Of a stretch of 55,437 nt of DNA, positions 1 through 11,454 are shown piece by piece. Each line of letters opens with the position of its first letter. Position 1 is the first letter of the stretch. The DNA is from Basidiobolus meristosporus CBS 931.73. Taxonomy: Eukaryota > Basidiobolomycota > Basidiobolomycetes > Basidiobolales > Basidiobolaceae. A program made the position numbers and the translations under genes. The notes beneath the pieces are model-generated. The model ran no database searches. It saw nothing but the letters and a program-made list of their open reading frames with translations, and was not told where the DNA came from. The DNA is taken from contig MCFE01000588.1 of the NCBI GenBank assembly GCA_002104905.1, positions 1 to 55,437 of the forward strand. Direction: 5' to 3'.

Positions 1-85
1 GAAAGCATCCATTTCAAGTCAGGTAAAAATGCACTGAGGCTAAACCTGGTTGCCTTGAGTTGCTTCATTGGATGCTTTGATATGC

Positions 86-1343
86 TCATGTCTTTCTTAC
101 AGATGGTGATACACTGAGTAGCTCTCCAACCTTGATTGATATGTTGCTTCCTAGTATATGACTTGTCAGAGCCTCTGGGGTACCATTTTGCTTGACTCTA
201 GGCTGCATGTGGTAGTTGTTGGCCTTGGCAGACTCTTGTAAAATTAATGGGGGTGATGCTTTCTTCTCAATCACAACTTCTGGCTCACATCTTGGTACTT
301 TTGTTGCTGGGCCTGGATTAGCCATTTTTTCAGGATGGTGTCTCTTTGAAGCATAAATTGAAGCTATATGATCTTGGGCCTCTCTGGGGTCCTCATAGTC
401 AAAGTTCAGAACTTCAGCTGGATCAAAGTAGTCAGGATCTTCTTCTTCATGGAGTTGAACCTTTCTTGTATGAGAGGTGACTTGCTTGTAGTGAACTCTC
501 ATTCCTCCTTGTCCAAATGCTGTGGATAATTTGTCACCATGCTTACTGACTATGTATCCCTGAGGACTATATAGGACATCACCTGTGGATAGTAATGACT
601 GAAGCTCTTGGCAATTTCTCTTGGAATGGTTGGCAGAGTCACACCACATGCATGTATATTTGACTTCTTTCTCTACTGGCTTCTGACCATATGCTTTGCT
701 GGCAAGTAGCAAAGAGAGTTTTTCTAGTTGCTGTGTCAGCTCCTGAATTTGAGTGCTTTGATTGCTGGGATTAAGTATGTCTTGGCTATCTTGGATTTGT
801 TCTGGGCTTGAAAGAAGCTCTCTGATTGGTGAGGTTTCTTCAGGGGCAAGTAGAATCTGCTTGGCTAACTGAAATGCAGGCAGTGAACTCATAGCTTTCA
901 CAGTAGGATTGTTTTCAATCCTTCTCACCAGGCCTTCTGGTAGTGCTCTGAGCAGATAGGCAGATAAAGTCAGATCAGTGATAATGCCTTGGGCTTTCAG
1001 TGACTCTCCAATTTGCTCAAGGCCACTCAAGTATTCTTTCAATGGTAGCAGCTTAAACTTGCTATAAGCAAGTTCTCCAAGTCTTTAAGTGTGTAGTCAA
1101 CTTGTCTCTCTCCATATTCATCAATCAAGTAGCTCTTCAAGAGGGTCAATTTGTCAGCAGATCATTTCTTTCATATAAAGAGAGCATGATCTCATCAGTG
1201 CTGTAGGGGGGCATCTCTTCAGCCATAATGGCCTCAGGTATTTTGTGGGCTCTGCAGAAAAGCTCCCACCTCTTGATGAAAGCTTTAACTTTGGTTCCAT
1301 CAAAGAAAGGAGTTCCTTGCATTCCTGGTAAAGGTAGATCCAT
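86..1343 (-). pseudogene. gag polyprotein relic of family-A gypsy element
   Basis: The N-terminal part begins with the ATG ending at 1343 (MDLPLPGMQGTPFFDG) and breaks near 1146. A second open stretch of 318 codons (86-1042) carries a Gag-like helical region and a zinc knuckle CMWC-DSAN-H-SKRN-C (CX2CX4HX4C) near the middle, followed by an acidic linker. The two stretches are separated by about 100 bp holding frameshifts and stops, so this copy cannot make one Gag. The knuckle and the position just downstream of LTR and PBS support Gag. Protease, RT and integrase would lie left of the window. Confidence 0.8.
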
Positions 1344-1396
1344 GGTCTTGATAATTTGTTCTTTCTTAAGTCTTCTAGGGGCAGTTCAGTCAAACC

Positions 1397-1413
1397 CCCC
1401 ACGTTGGGTGCCA
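1397..1413 (-). other. Primer-binding site of family-A element
   Basis: Four bases after the LTR, the - strand reads TGGCACCCAACGTGGGG. It starts with TGG, the complement of a tRNA 3' CCA, and has the composition of a Ty3/gypsy PBS. The priming tRNA is not identified. Confidence 0.6.
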
Positions 1414-1417
1414 AATA

Positions 1418-2221
1418 TGTGGTGGTGTAGAGGTACTCCTGGGAGAAGCTACACAACTCAAGGTGTGTGAGGTGTCTGATGGGTGCGATAACCTCTGTGT
1501 CTAAACTACTGGTGTCTTTGTCAATATGCCACTATGGTAAAAGCTCCTGCTTCTCTAGCTTCCTAGGTGCTCCAAGTGTCTCCAAAGGCCTCTGTGTGTC
1601 TTGTGCACTACCCTGAAAAGCTCCTTGATGGCAGGTCTTAGATATACTGTTGAAGGCAGGTGCAGTGATCTACTGCTAATCAATAAGGTAGAAGTGTTAC
1701 TGATAGAAGGGATGATTTATTGATGAGGGATTGCTTTCCCTTAAATACTTTTCCTGATTGCCAAGTGATTACTAATGACAAGGTTCTAGAAGATTCTAGG
1801 TATCAGTGGAATTCTTGATGACATCACTATGAGCTAGAAATATGCCAAGAATGTCCTGGAAGGTTCTAAAAGGCACAGCACTCTCAACCAATCAGGAATC
1901 AGTAGTCTGAAACCTGTGCAACATAGAAATACCATATATGGTATTGAAATGGTAGAGATGGTAACACAGACCTAGGTCATGTGTCACAGGTACTGACGCG
2001 GGTACTAGCCTTATATAGATACATCCACTGATCACAAAGCTGAATAACATCTGGGATAACTAATGCTAATAACTAATCAGGGTAAACATCATATGGGGAT
2101 AATACTGATAATATGGGCAAAAGAAGAATGGGATAATACTGATAAGATAAAATATGGATAAGTATATCCTAATGACTATATGAATAAACTTGTCTGTGGG
2201 AGGTATGTTTACCCTACCACA
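1418..2221 (-). repeat. 5' LTR of family A (804 bp)
   Basis: Read on the - strand it begins TGTGGTAGGGTAAAC and ends CTACACCACCACA, with the TG...CA ends expected of an LTR. The same sequence in the opposite orientation forms the solo LTR at 3752-4551. The two share the first 50 bases with a few mismatches and the same 3' end. Confidence 0.85.
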
Positions 2222-2796
2222 GCGGCAGGTATGCATGTTTGTAGAGGTTAGTAAGCAGGAGGCCATAGTTTTTTTTGATTTGAACTATATGTGGGATACC
2301 CAAGGTAGTAGTGAGTAAGCAAATAAAGAAAGGTGATTCTACAGTGGAGTATATGAGTTGCACAAGGGGAGGTAGAAAAAGGAAATACCCTTTGGTAAAT
2401 TGGTATGGTAGCATTATGCAGAACCAGCAGCAAGCCAACATACTGCCAAGAAAAAGCTCTCAGAGTCTTGCTGTGAGGCCATCAAAATACTGTCAAGTTT
2501 CTTGCCATATAAGGCAATTGGAAGTCCTGGCCAACTGGATCCACTTAAAACAGTAATAGAGTGCTGAAAGACCGTAACAATACCATGCAAATATTGTCAC
2601 AGCACCAATCAAAAATTGTCAAGTTTTATCCCTTTATTTGGCTGTAAAATTTGCAAAACACCGTCATGATCTTGTTATAAGATTGTCAGGAGGGTCACTA
2701 ATTCCAAGCTGCTGTTATCATGACAGTCTCTAAACAGGATCTAGATGGATGATTTGGATTGGATCCACCTGCGGGACCAGATTGTTTTTCATAGGG
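2222..2796 (+). mobile_element. Transposase-side end of a Plavaka-like element (copy 3)
   Basis: This stretch matches 20435-20990 in reverse complement over its whole length, including the terminal sequence ending ATAGGG. It is the right terminus of an element whose transposase would read on the + strand. Its left part is cut off by the family-A retrotransposon. No open frame remains. Confidence 0.8.
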
Positions 2797-3250
2797 TATA
2801 TTGAGTAGGATCTTACTGGGTGATGAGGATGCAATCCAGTGAGTCATCAGCCACAACCTACATTAGCAAATCTAATTAGTCAGCAATTGATCTGGCAAAA
2901 TATATATAAAGAGCTGTTGGAACCTCAATAAGAATATGCTCAAGTTTTAGTGATTATAATACTAGTTATATTCCATATTCCCCTACAACTCTACTACTAA
3001 GACTTGTAACTAGAGAACTATGCAGGAATCATTACAACATTGCACTTTTAATTTTGCAAAAACTGGGTCAAAAATATTTATTTCAACAATAAAAAAGCGG
3101 CTTTTGACTGATTCTCTGCAAATTCTTGTACTCTCTGATCCCAAATACTTCAACACCTCCCATGCTCACTGATTATCTATGCTTCTGTTTCTCACACTGT
3201 AATTCCTGACTATGCCACTGCTTTTATTTTCATGCATAAAAATTGGTTTA
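2797..3250. other. Degenerate, non-coding transposon-derived sequence
   Basis: About 450 AT-rich bases lie between the end of Plavaka copy 3 and the first clear match to the accessory gene of the outer Plavaka copy. It probably contains the worn accessory-side end of that outer element. The expected CCCTATG terminus cannot be found. Confidence 0.4.
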
Positions 3251-3751
3251 ATTTTATTTAATCTTCAGTTGTACCTCTATTGCAAATTATATTGACCTGT
3301 TCAAGTCCCTATACTCATTACCAACATTGACTTCAACCACCTACTCAGTTAACATATCCATTAAACTCCACCATTCAATATGTGATTCTGCTGAAACACC
3401 CTTGTTCCAGGACTTTGGCAGAGACCTTAAGGCTTAATGCCATTGTTCATTCACTGGTTTCCATATGTTATGGTCTACAGCTAGCACTGCAAGGTCAAGC
3501 ATCACATCTATCTGTCATTGCAACAAGCACTGGCAATATTTAAGAGAACTGACTTAAGCTATGCTCTGGATAAGTGATGCAACATTTTTCAGTGCCTGTT
3601 ATTGCCTCAAACTCCACTGTAGGCATTATTATAGCCTTTGGGGTTCTTGGTGTTGTGGGTTAGTCTTGCAGCAGAATTTCCACCCTTCCTACAACAGATA
3701 CATGGAGGCAGGAGAAGAAAAATTGCCTTGTTGTGCAAACTCATCTGCTGC
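3250..3751 (-). pseudogene. Accessory-gene relic of outer Plavaka-like element, C-terminal part
   Basis: On the - strand this matches the 3' half of the accessory gene in the inner element (25390-25900), for example around the residues EPVNEQWH and DEFA-QGN. Several stops and frameshifts break it. It ends exactly at the solo LTR starting at 3752 and resumes at 4552, so it is one gene split by an insertion. Confidence 0.7.
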
Positions 3752-4551
3752 TGTGGAAGGGTAAACATATCTCCCTCAGACAAGTTTATCTATATAGCTA
3801 TTATGATTCACTTTTCCATATTTATCTTGTCAGTATTATCCCATTCAACTTGCCCATATAATTAGTATTTTCCCCATATGGTGTTTCCCCTGATTAGTTT
3901 TTAGCATTAGTTATCCTAGATGTTATACAGCTTGGTGATCAGATACATATCTACATTAAGCAAGTACCCATGTCAATATCTGTAAGACACAAACTAGGTC
4001 TGTATTGCCATCCCTTTCATTTCAATACCATATATGGTATCTCTAGGCTACTCAGATATCAGACTACTGATCCCTGATTGGTTGGATATGATGTGGTTTT
4101 TAGAACCTTCTAGGACCTTCCTGGAGTATTTCTAGCTCATAGTGCTGTCATCCTGAGCTCCACTGATGCCTGAAATCTTTTAGAACCTTGCCATTAGTAA
4201 TCACTTTACAATCTGGAAAGTATTTGAGGGAAGTCAACCCCTGATCAATAAATTATCCCTTCTATCAATAACACTTCTCCCTTATTGATAGGCAGTTGAT
4301 CACTGCATCTACCTTCAACAGTTACACCTCAGACCTGCCATCAAGTAGCTTTTCAGGGTGGTGCACACAACACACAGAGGCCTTTGGGGACACTTGGAGC
4401 CCCTAGGAAGCTTGAGAAGCAGGATCTTTTACCATATTGACATGTTGCCAATGATACAAGTAGTTTAGACCCAGAGGTTATTGCACCCATCAGACACCTC
4501 ACACACCATGAGTTGTATGGCTTCTCCCAGAAATACCTCTACACCACCACA
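3752..4551 (+). repeat. Solo LTR, family A, with 4-bp TSD CTGC
   Basis: This 800-bp sequence begins TGTGGAAGGGTAAAC and ends ACACCACCACA. It is the reverse-orientation partner of the LTR at 1418-2221. CTGC occurs directly before (3748-3751) and after (4552-4555), giving a 4-bp TSD. Removing the LTR and one CTGC joins the flanking accessory-gene relic in frame (LHFCA with DEFA). No internal region is present, as expected after LTR-LTR recombination. Confidence 0.9.
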
Positions 4552-4761
4552 CTGCACAGAAGTGCAACTCATTCAGCTGGACTTCCAACTCTTGAGCAAA
4601 CCACTGTTGACTTCTTGGTAAGTCCTCTTTTCTACTATGATATTCAGGCCTCTCTAGGTTTACAGCATTATTTGGTGAGAGCTGCAGCTTTTTCATTGCA
4701 CTTCCTTGTCTCTGGCTTGTGTCAACTTTATTCCCTTTGCCTTTTCCTCTATCATTGCTAA
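4552..4761 (-). pseudogene. Accessory-gene relic of outer Plavaka-like element, middle part
   Basis: The - strand frame (for example DRGKGKGN, MKKLQLSPNNA, QELEVQLNELH) aligns with 25180-25390 of the inner element (DKGKGKGK, MQKKLQFLPINA, QELEAQPAELH). It is bounded by the solo LTR on one side and copia-2 on the other, both inserted into the gene. Confidence 0.75.
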
Positions 4762-5110
4762 TGCTGTCAGAGACATGGAGAAATTGGAAGTGATATGGAG
4801 AACAAGTAGATATTGTGGTTTTCACTTGATGACTTATTGATTGTAAAAGTAGTGTTTATACTTTTACATGGTCTTGGCATAGCACACATATAGAATAAGT
4901 GTACAAAGGTCCCATGAACATGTGTTCAAAGTTTGGGGCTGATTGGACAACTTTGAGAATTTTCATGTGCTGGGTACCAGATATTTTGGTGAAAATATTT
5001 CAAGTAAATCCCAGCAAGAAACTTAGTTAGTATTCTCTAGGATTCAAAGGTGATAATCTCCATATATCAGCCATGTGAGTACATAGGTGGAACTACAGAC
5101 CTTGACAACA
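4762..5110 (-). repeat. Copia-2 3' LTR
   Basis: 349 bp, starting TGCTGTCAGAG and ending TTGACAACA on the + strand. It aligns along its length with the LTRs at 7914, 11032, 16668 and 54006. The neighbouring polypurine tract is degenerate compared with the GAGTGGGAG seen in copia-1 and copia-3. Confidence 0.8.
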
Positions 5111-5114
5111 CTTT

Positions 5115-6973
5115 ACTCACTAGATGCTCATACTGACTAGTCCTAATATTGACCTAAGATATTCAAACTTGCCTCTACCTATTGATTTGGTAAATATGTA
5201 TGCAATCATTTCTGCTGTAGGATAGTAAGCTAATTTGACTAAGTTGTTCTCTATGGCTTCATATATTAAAAGATGTCTAATATCTATGTGTTTAGTTCTA
5301 GCATGAAAAGTTGGATTTCTACCTAATTGTATACATTCTGGGTTATCCTGAAACAATGTAATAGCTGTTTTTTGACCTAAGCCTAAATCCTTAAAAAGCA
5401 TCCTTAGCCACATTACTTCCTTTGTAGCTTCACAGGCTGCCATATACATTGCCTTTGTGGTAAAAAGTGCTACAGCTGGTTGCTTAATTGAAATCCATGA
5501 AATTGCCCCTTTACTGTAAAGAAAGGTGCATCCTCTGGTGGATTGTATGACTTCTAAATTTTGTCTCCAGTAAGCATCAAAGTATTGTAAAGGATCCTGC
5601 TTTGAATCCTTATCAGTGTATCTTAAGGAGATATCAGCAGTTCCTTTTAGGTATCTAAAAATCTGCTTAACTGCTGCAATATGATCAGATCAATAGTTCT
5701 AATTGTGCCAGCTGACAACTCCTACTGAATATTATGTATATCAGCTTGATCCAATCACAATATACAATAGGCTGTCAACTATAGATTGATAAGGTATCCC
5801 AGGGCTTTTGGATGGCATCAAGCTCTCTTGAGTTGGTTGCGCTTGGACCAAGTTAAGGCTTGTTTCCATTAGGGTAGCTGCAGGTTTACAGTTTTCTATT
5901 TGGTACCTAATTTGTATATCTTGAATATAGTTGGACTGGCTTAGGGTGATAGTCAGAGTACTTCTGTCTATGGAGAACTTTATCCCTAACTAGTAACTGA
6001 GGTCTTCTAGATCAGGCATCTTGAACACTTTAGATAGGCTGAATTTAGTCTCTTCCAATGTTTCTAGGTTATTGATGGCTAAAATTGGATCATCCACATA
6101 TGGAGCTAATAGAGCTTGATTTGCTCTATCAGACTTATTGTATATACTATAGTCAGCAATACTACTTTGAAAACTCAAAGATTCCAAATAAGAAACTATT
6201 TTACAATTCCAGGCCCTTGGTCTTTGTTTGAGTCCATATAGAGACTTTTTAAGCTTGCAAACCAAATTGAAGTTATCTTCGTCTGCAAATGCTTCAGGCT
6301 AGTCCATGTACATGCCCTCATCAAGTTCTTCATTCACAAATTCAGCTTTTACATTCATTTGATGTACAGATAGCTTAAATTTGGCTGCAATAGACAATAT
6401 TGATCTGATGAAATGAAACTTGGCTACCATTGCAAAGGTCTCAGTATGGTCATATCCTTTTGTTTGAGTGTATCCTTTGACCACAAGTTGTGCTTTACAT
6501 CTTTCAATTGTACCATCAGCCTTGTATTATGTCTTAAAACCCCATGTCCATCCAATTGATATTTGGTTGATTGGTAAATTGACTAAGTTCCAATGTTGAT
6601 TTTCCATAAGGGCCTTATACTGCTCAGGCATTGCAGATCTCAAGTACTTTATCTGGGGGCTATTTAGGGCCTCCTTTACAGTCTGAGCCTCATCAATACA
6701 GACTGAGTAGGTATAGGCTAAGTTTGTACCCTCATGGATATAGTTATTTGGGCTTTTTTTTCCTGGTTGGGTCTTCAGTTATTTGATACCAGAATGATCA
6801 CTTCTGGGATAGTCCTGAGCACTGACATAGACTAAACCATGGCTGTAGAGTCCTCTGGAGTCAAAAATATTTACTGTTTTGCTCTGATCTAATACTGACA
6901 ATGGGTACACTTGAGATCAGATTTTTTGCATTATCCAATGTTGTTTGTTGTGAAAATTTTCAAGTTTCATCAT
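5115..6973 (-). pseudogene. Copia-2 pol relic (integrase end, RT, RNase H)
   Basis: Three open stretches remain on the - strand. One at 6299-6484 is the start of the RT palm ([18 protein letters not shown]). One at 5990-6265 carries KKSLYGLKQ and the catalytic YVDD. One at 5120-5449 is the end of RNase H (EYMAACEATKE lies partly upstream; LFQDN and ARTKHIDIRH are visible). Stops and frameshifts separate them. Compared with the intact frame at 54348-55437, most of the coding potential is recognisable but it is not functional. Confidence 0.8.
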
Positions 6974-7301
6974 ACTATTGATCAAAGCTGTATTCTTATC
7001 AATTCCCTGCTGGTGGAGTTTAGAGTTTTTTTGACTATGGAAGCTTTAGTATATTATCATCTCAAAGGATGCTGAACCCAGCACATACTTATGTTAAGAT
7101 GCCAACTAAGTTGGGCATTGTAACCCAATAGCTTTCCCATGACAAGCTTGTGGTTTTATTCCCCATCACATTAAATTAGAGACAGTACCCAAGTATTCCT
7201 AGCAAGCTTTGCTAGATGTTATTGCACTCAGTGAACACTAACACACAAAACACTTGAGAAGTGTTGGATGTATCTCTCCCTTGGACTTATATATCACCAC
7301 A
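6974..7301 (+). repeat. Truncated family-B LTR inside copia-2
   Basis: This matches the last third of the solo LTR at 8839-10259 and ends TATATCACCACA. It is fused on its left to integrase sequence, so one deletion removed the LTR's 5' part together with protease and most of integrase. Its right edge lies at GCAC (7302), the same gag position that a B LTR occupies in copia-1. Confidence 0.75.
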
Positions 7302-7913
7302 GCACTTGATTTTTTTAACTCTTCATCCAGGAGCATTCCATATAGGTAATCTAAGGCAAATCCTTAGTTCTGGACTCTACAGCTTACACAAGACCCTGAA
7401 GCCCATCTATCAGGCTATTCAGGATGGTTACTATCACATCCTTCTCAGTAGTAGGTATGCCCACAGATTTCATCTCATCCACCAGCAGGGTAATTCTGTT
7501 AATTAGATTCTTATTTCTTCTGCTGGCGGCATCACTGTAGTATACAATTTTTGTCTACAATATATTTTCTTTGCAGCTGAACATGACTAGTAGGCATCTT
7601 CCAATGCCTTCCAGGCATTCTTTGCTGTTTTTGCTCTTAAGCTTTGAGTTAGCAATTTGTCCTTGAGATTGAGGCAAATGCAGTTAAAGGTACTTTGTTC
7701 TTTCTTCCAATACTTTAAAGATTCCTCTCCCACATTTTTAGGAGGGCATTCTTCTCCCATGACAATACCCCAAAGGCCTCTTTCTTGTAGCAGCATCTTC
7801 CCCGTCACCTTCCACACTTGGTAGTTAGACCTTTCCAACTTTCCAACAGAGGGAGAATTCCAGTAGTATAAGTGGTAGACGTTGCAGAGAGTGCAAGTCT
7901 GGGGCTGATAATC
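7302..7913 (-). pseudogene. Copia-2 gag relic
   Basis: The - strand carries a copia Gag (UBN2-like) relic: YQVWKVTGKMLLQERGLWGIV and AKTAKNAWKALEDAY, then a degenerate stretch matching 16050-16310 of copia-1. Frameshifts break it. The start codon seen in copia-1 within the PBS is lost here. Confidence 0.7.
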
Positions 7914-8261
7914 TGTTGTACAATACTTAGAGATATTGCATGTGATTTTGATAGCAGGTAGATAATGGCATATTTACTTAATGTTTTATTGAATGTAATA
8001 GTACTACTTATTCTTTTACATGGACTTAGCATGGCAAGCATGTAGAATAGGTTTAGGAAGGTCCCACAAACATGTGTGCAAGGTTCAGCGCTGTTTGGAC
8101 AACTTTGAAAATTTCATGTTCTGGAGACCTGATATTCTGGTTAAAATATTCTAAGTAAATATTGACAAGGAATCTTGTCAGTATTCTCTGGGACTTAAAG
8201 GTCTTGATCTAAGTTACTAAGTTTGGTGAATACTTAGGTCGAATTACAAGTTTTCACAACA
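7914..8261 (-). repeat. Copia-2 5' LTR
   Basis: 348 bp, starting TGTTGTACAATAC and ending TTTTCACAACA on the + strand. It matches the other copia LTRs in the window. Its neighbour at 7901-7913 is a mutated version of the initiator-tRNA PBS seen in copia-1. Confidence 0.8.
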
Positions 8262-8838
8262 GCCAGGTCTTTCACTCCTACTTTGCCTAAGTTCTACTTG
8301 TATTGAACTACATTTTCTCCTCAATCAATGCTGCACTTGTACATCCATTTCTTCCTGCTTGTCCCATTTTTTACCTGGAATATTGACTGCTCTTCACATG
8401 CCTCTATGAAAAATCCCAAGCTTGGAATTCATCTGTTTTTCAGCTGGTATTCTGCTGATATTCTGATGGTATTTTGCTGGTATGCAGATGGTGTTTTTAG
8501 TCCAAAATTTTAAATATAATTTCTGATGGAAGTAATGGGCAGCTAATTACTAAGTTTGATATGAATGCTAGTTAGCCTACTCTCCTACTGAAGAATTCTT
8601 TTGCTTACCAGCCCATCAGCTTGCAACAGAGATATTGAGAGTTGTCAATATTGAGAAACTTGGTATTCAGCTGATATTAAAATAGTATTTTGCTGGTCTT
8701 TTCTTAATTTTTTCCTTGGGATGCTATTAGCCCATCTTGTCTCTGGATAACTTCCCAATTTCTTTGTACCATTGCATCTATCCTATTAGCCACTGCATCC
8801 AATGGCCTCACTTATGCTTTGGCATCAGCTGACAGTGC
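8262..8838 (-). pseudogene. Accessory-gene relic of outer Plavaka-like element, N-terminal part
   Basis: Near 8262-8400 the - strand matches the repeat region of the inner accessory protein (R-K-M-G-Q-A, E-E-K-M, then SERPG-like residues). Near 8740-8838 it matches the coiled-coil part (DAMVQRN, equivalent to DAMAQRN at about 24220). Between the two lies divergent AT-rich sequence with partly repeated GCTGATATT/TTTTGCTGG motifs at 8440-8490 and 8667-8700. Many stops are present. Confidence 0.6.
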
Positions 8839-10259
8839 TGTAGTGGGGTCAAAGTGACACCCACTGACATATGTGCCCATTCCCATATTTTCTACTTCCC
8901 TATTTCTCTACTACCTATATTTTAGTTTGTCCCATTTGTCATATCTGATCAGTACTATCCCATAAGCAGGCTAACTATGATACCTGCTTACTTTGGTGTA
9001 GGAGTCCTGAAGATATTGGAAGTGATTGGGAGAACCAGCTGATTGTGTGGTCTTCACTTATTGATTTATTGCAAGTACAAACAGTGTTTATACTTTTACA
9101 TGATCTTGACATACCAAACACCTAAAATAGATTTAGGGAGATCCCAAGAACATGTGTGCAAAGTTTGGGGCTGTTTGGACAGCTTTGAGAATTCTTATGT
9201 TCATGGTACCTGATATTTGGGTGAAAATATTCTAAGTAAATCCCAACAAGGAATATGGTCAATATTCTGTAGGATATGAAGGTAATGATTTATATGACCA
9301 AGCTAGGTGAATATATGGGTGGAAATACAAAGTATTACAGCATATTTATTACATAAATGATCCATCACTTTATGTAAGGTTATTAGAGGCAAGTGCTTCA
9401 ATATTGGGCAAGTGTCTGCACCAGGACACATAACACATGCTCAAACCATGTCCCCATCTCTACCATCCTTATTTGATATATAGAATCCCTATGTTACACA
9501 GGTCTCAAGTACTGTTCACTGACTGGTTGGATTTGCTGTGCCTAATAAAACCTTCCAGCCTCCACTTAGAACATTCTTAGCGCATTCTGATGTCATTAGG
9601 ACTACTGTTGATCTCTGAAACCTTCTGGAACACCATGATTAATAATCACTTAACCAGTGAGAAAAGTTTAAAAGGGAGGCAATTCCTCAGCAATAAGTTA
9701 TCATCCCTTTTATGAGTATACCAACTTGTTGAATACTGTGATCACTGCTACCTGCTGCTACCTAAGCTTCTAATTCCAGATCACAGGACACACCCAGGAA
9801 GCTGTGCTGACAGCCAACTGTCCTTGAAGGCACTACATGTGAGAAATACTCAGAGTAGGAATCTTTTATTATATTTGCTTCTTTCCCATGCTTTTTGTTG
9901 TTCAGGCAATGAAACCATTCTGTCATTGTAACTATTGACCACAGCTGCATTCTTATCAAGTCCCTGCTGGTGTAGTTTCCAGTTGTTTTGACTTTGGAAG
10001 CTTTGGTACATTATCATCTCAAAGGACATGGAATCCAGACATGCTTTTGTTAAGTAACCAACTAAGTTGGGGATTGTAGCTCAATAGCTTTCCCTTGACA
10101 AGCTTTTGGCTTTATTTCCCATCACATTAAAGTAGAGACAGATCCCAAGTATTCCTAGCAAGCTTTTGCCAGATGTTATTGCACCAAGTGAATACCCCTC
10201 ACATAAAACTCTTGAGAAGTGCTAGATGCAACTCTCCCTTGGACTTATACACCACCACA
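8839..10259 (+). repeat. Solo LTR, family B, split by a copia solo LTR
   Basis: It starts TGTAGTGGGGTCAAAG and ends CTTATACACCACCACA. Without the nested copia LTR its length is about 1,072 bp, close to the copies at 14972-16046 and 26865-27932. Flanking GTGC (8835-8838) and GTGT (10260-10263) fit a 4-bp TSD with one change. It lies between the accessory and transposase genes of the outer Plavaka-like element. Confidence 0.8.
8994..9342 (-). repeat. Solo copia LTR nested in the family-B solo LTR
   Basis: 349 bp, from TGGTGTAGGAGTCC to TATTACAGCA, aligning throughout with the copia LTRs. Flanks TACTT (8989-8993) and TATTT (9343-9347) fit a 5-bp TSD with one mismatch. It entered the B LTR after that LTR was in place. 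Confidence 0.85.
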
Positions 10260-11031
10260 GTGTACTTTATAATACAGGTGGTGGTGAGAAAAAAGTCCAT
10301 GTAACTATTGTAACAAGCTTCTCAGCTTTGAAGCACACAGGCAGCATAGGCAGTATTGTAAGGATCATGACCAGTGTTTTGCCACACAAGTCATATTTGA
10401 GCATTCATCAGGCACTACTGTACCAACATGCCTTATTTAGTACTTGATACTTCTATTACAGAATCTTGCTACACGTGTCACCTTGTGCAAATTGAGTCAG
10501 CTATGTTTGTAGTGCCTTTTGGCTCAACTCTGCCCTCTTAATAATGCACACAGAGTGAGAGCTCTGAAAAAGAAGGCTTACTGCAGGATTGTGAGCCTAT
10601 CTCCTCCCAAAACAGTACCCTGCATGAGCCAGGCAAAATCTCAACATGTAACACAACAGCACCTGTTAGAAAATGCAAAGAATACTTTTGCAGGCCAAGA
10701 GAGCCCAGTAATGCATTTACTTGTGAATGATGTGATGTTGTGGCTAGAGAAGCGGCTTGTTTCAGAATATATCAATAATGGGGACCCTGAGGATTTATTT
10801 ACTTATTATCAATAGCAATCTGGGATGCAACTTTCCATTTGCCTGTTACAAATGGATAATCATGATGCTGCTGGTAACATATGACTTAGAGACTATGCTT
10901 ATACCAGCATTTGTCAACAGTGGCATGGCATTTACTTCAGAGAATGCCAACATTGCAAGGACTCCAACTTATAAGGAATGTACCATTACAGGAGGAAAAT
11001 GTTGTGCACAATCTAGATATATACCAGTTAT
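10260..11031 (+). pseudogene. Tnp2-type transposase relic of outer Plavaka-like element, segment 1
   Basis: This is the first segment of a transposase interrupted by later insertions. It starts with a zinc-binding-like stretch (PCNYCNKLLSFEAHRQH near 10300) and continues with VMHLLVNDVMLWLEK and SGMAFTSENANIA. These align with the inner element's frame at 22900-23560 (VIHLLVNDVMLWLEK, SCMAFTSKNATIA). Frameshifts occur near 10800. It ends in YIPV at the copia-1 junction and resumes at 17017. Confidence 0.8.
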
Positions 11032-11379
11032 TGTTGTAAGAGTCTTGGAGATATTGGAAGTGATTGGGGAACAAATAGATTATGTTGCTTTCACTTAATG
11101 CTTTATAGAATGTAAAAGTAGTATTTATACTTTTATATGGTCATGGCATAACAAGCACATAGAATAGGCTAAGGAAGGTCCCAAGAACATGTGTGCAAAG
11201 TTTGGGGCTGTTTGGACAACTCTGAGAATTTTCATGTTCTGGGTAACAGGTATTTTGGTGAAAATATTCCAAGTAAATCCTGACAAGGAATTTGGTCAGT
11301 ATTTTGTTGGATTTGAAGGTAATGAAATAAGTGACTAAGTTAGATGATTACTTAGGTGGAATTATGATTTTTTACAAAA
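11032..11379 (-). repeat. Copia-1 3' LTR
   Basis: 348 bp, TGTTGTAAGAGTCTTGG to TTTTTTACAAAA on the + strand. The last bases are mutated from ACAACA. On the - strand the polypurine tract GAGTGGGAG lies just before it, as at copia-3. Confidence 0.85.
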
Positions 11380-11454
11380 CTCCCACTCAGCTAAATGTTC
11401 ATACAGACTAGTCCTAATTTTGACTAAAGATATTCAATCTTGTCTCTAGCTAAT

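Larger units (their letters stand above)
1..2221 (-). mobile_element. Ty3/gypsy-like element of LTR family A, 5' part
   Basis: This is the 5' part of a retrotransposon on the - strand. It has a full 5' LTR (1418-2221), a primer-binding site (PBS) next to it, and a gag relic, then runs off the left edge. It is inserted in the end of a Plavaka-like element: sequence right of the LTR (2222 on) matches the reverse complement of 20435-20990, where the same point lacks an LTR. The TSD should therefore be GCGG at 2222-2225, but the other copy lies outside the window. Confidence 0.8.
4762..8261 (-). mobile_element. Copia-2, internally deleted Ty1/copia element
   Basis: This element is bounded by two copia-family LTRs (4762-5110 and 7914-8261) in direct orientation. 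On the - strand it reads gag (7913 down to 7302), then an LTR-B remnant (6974-7301), then the C-terminal part of integrase, RT and RNase H (6973 down to 5115). Protease and most of integrase are missing. Flanks GCTAA (left) and GCCAG (right) agree at only 3 of 5 positions, but the interrupted accessory relic continues across the element (SERPG | SND), so it is an old insertion. Confidence 0.85.

Noticed and set aside
1154-1470. Frames spanning the LTR-A junction on both strands
   Set aside because: They are shadows of gag and LTR sequence; the same LTR end gives a similar chance frame at 4499-4825.
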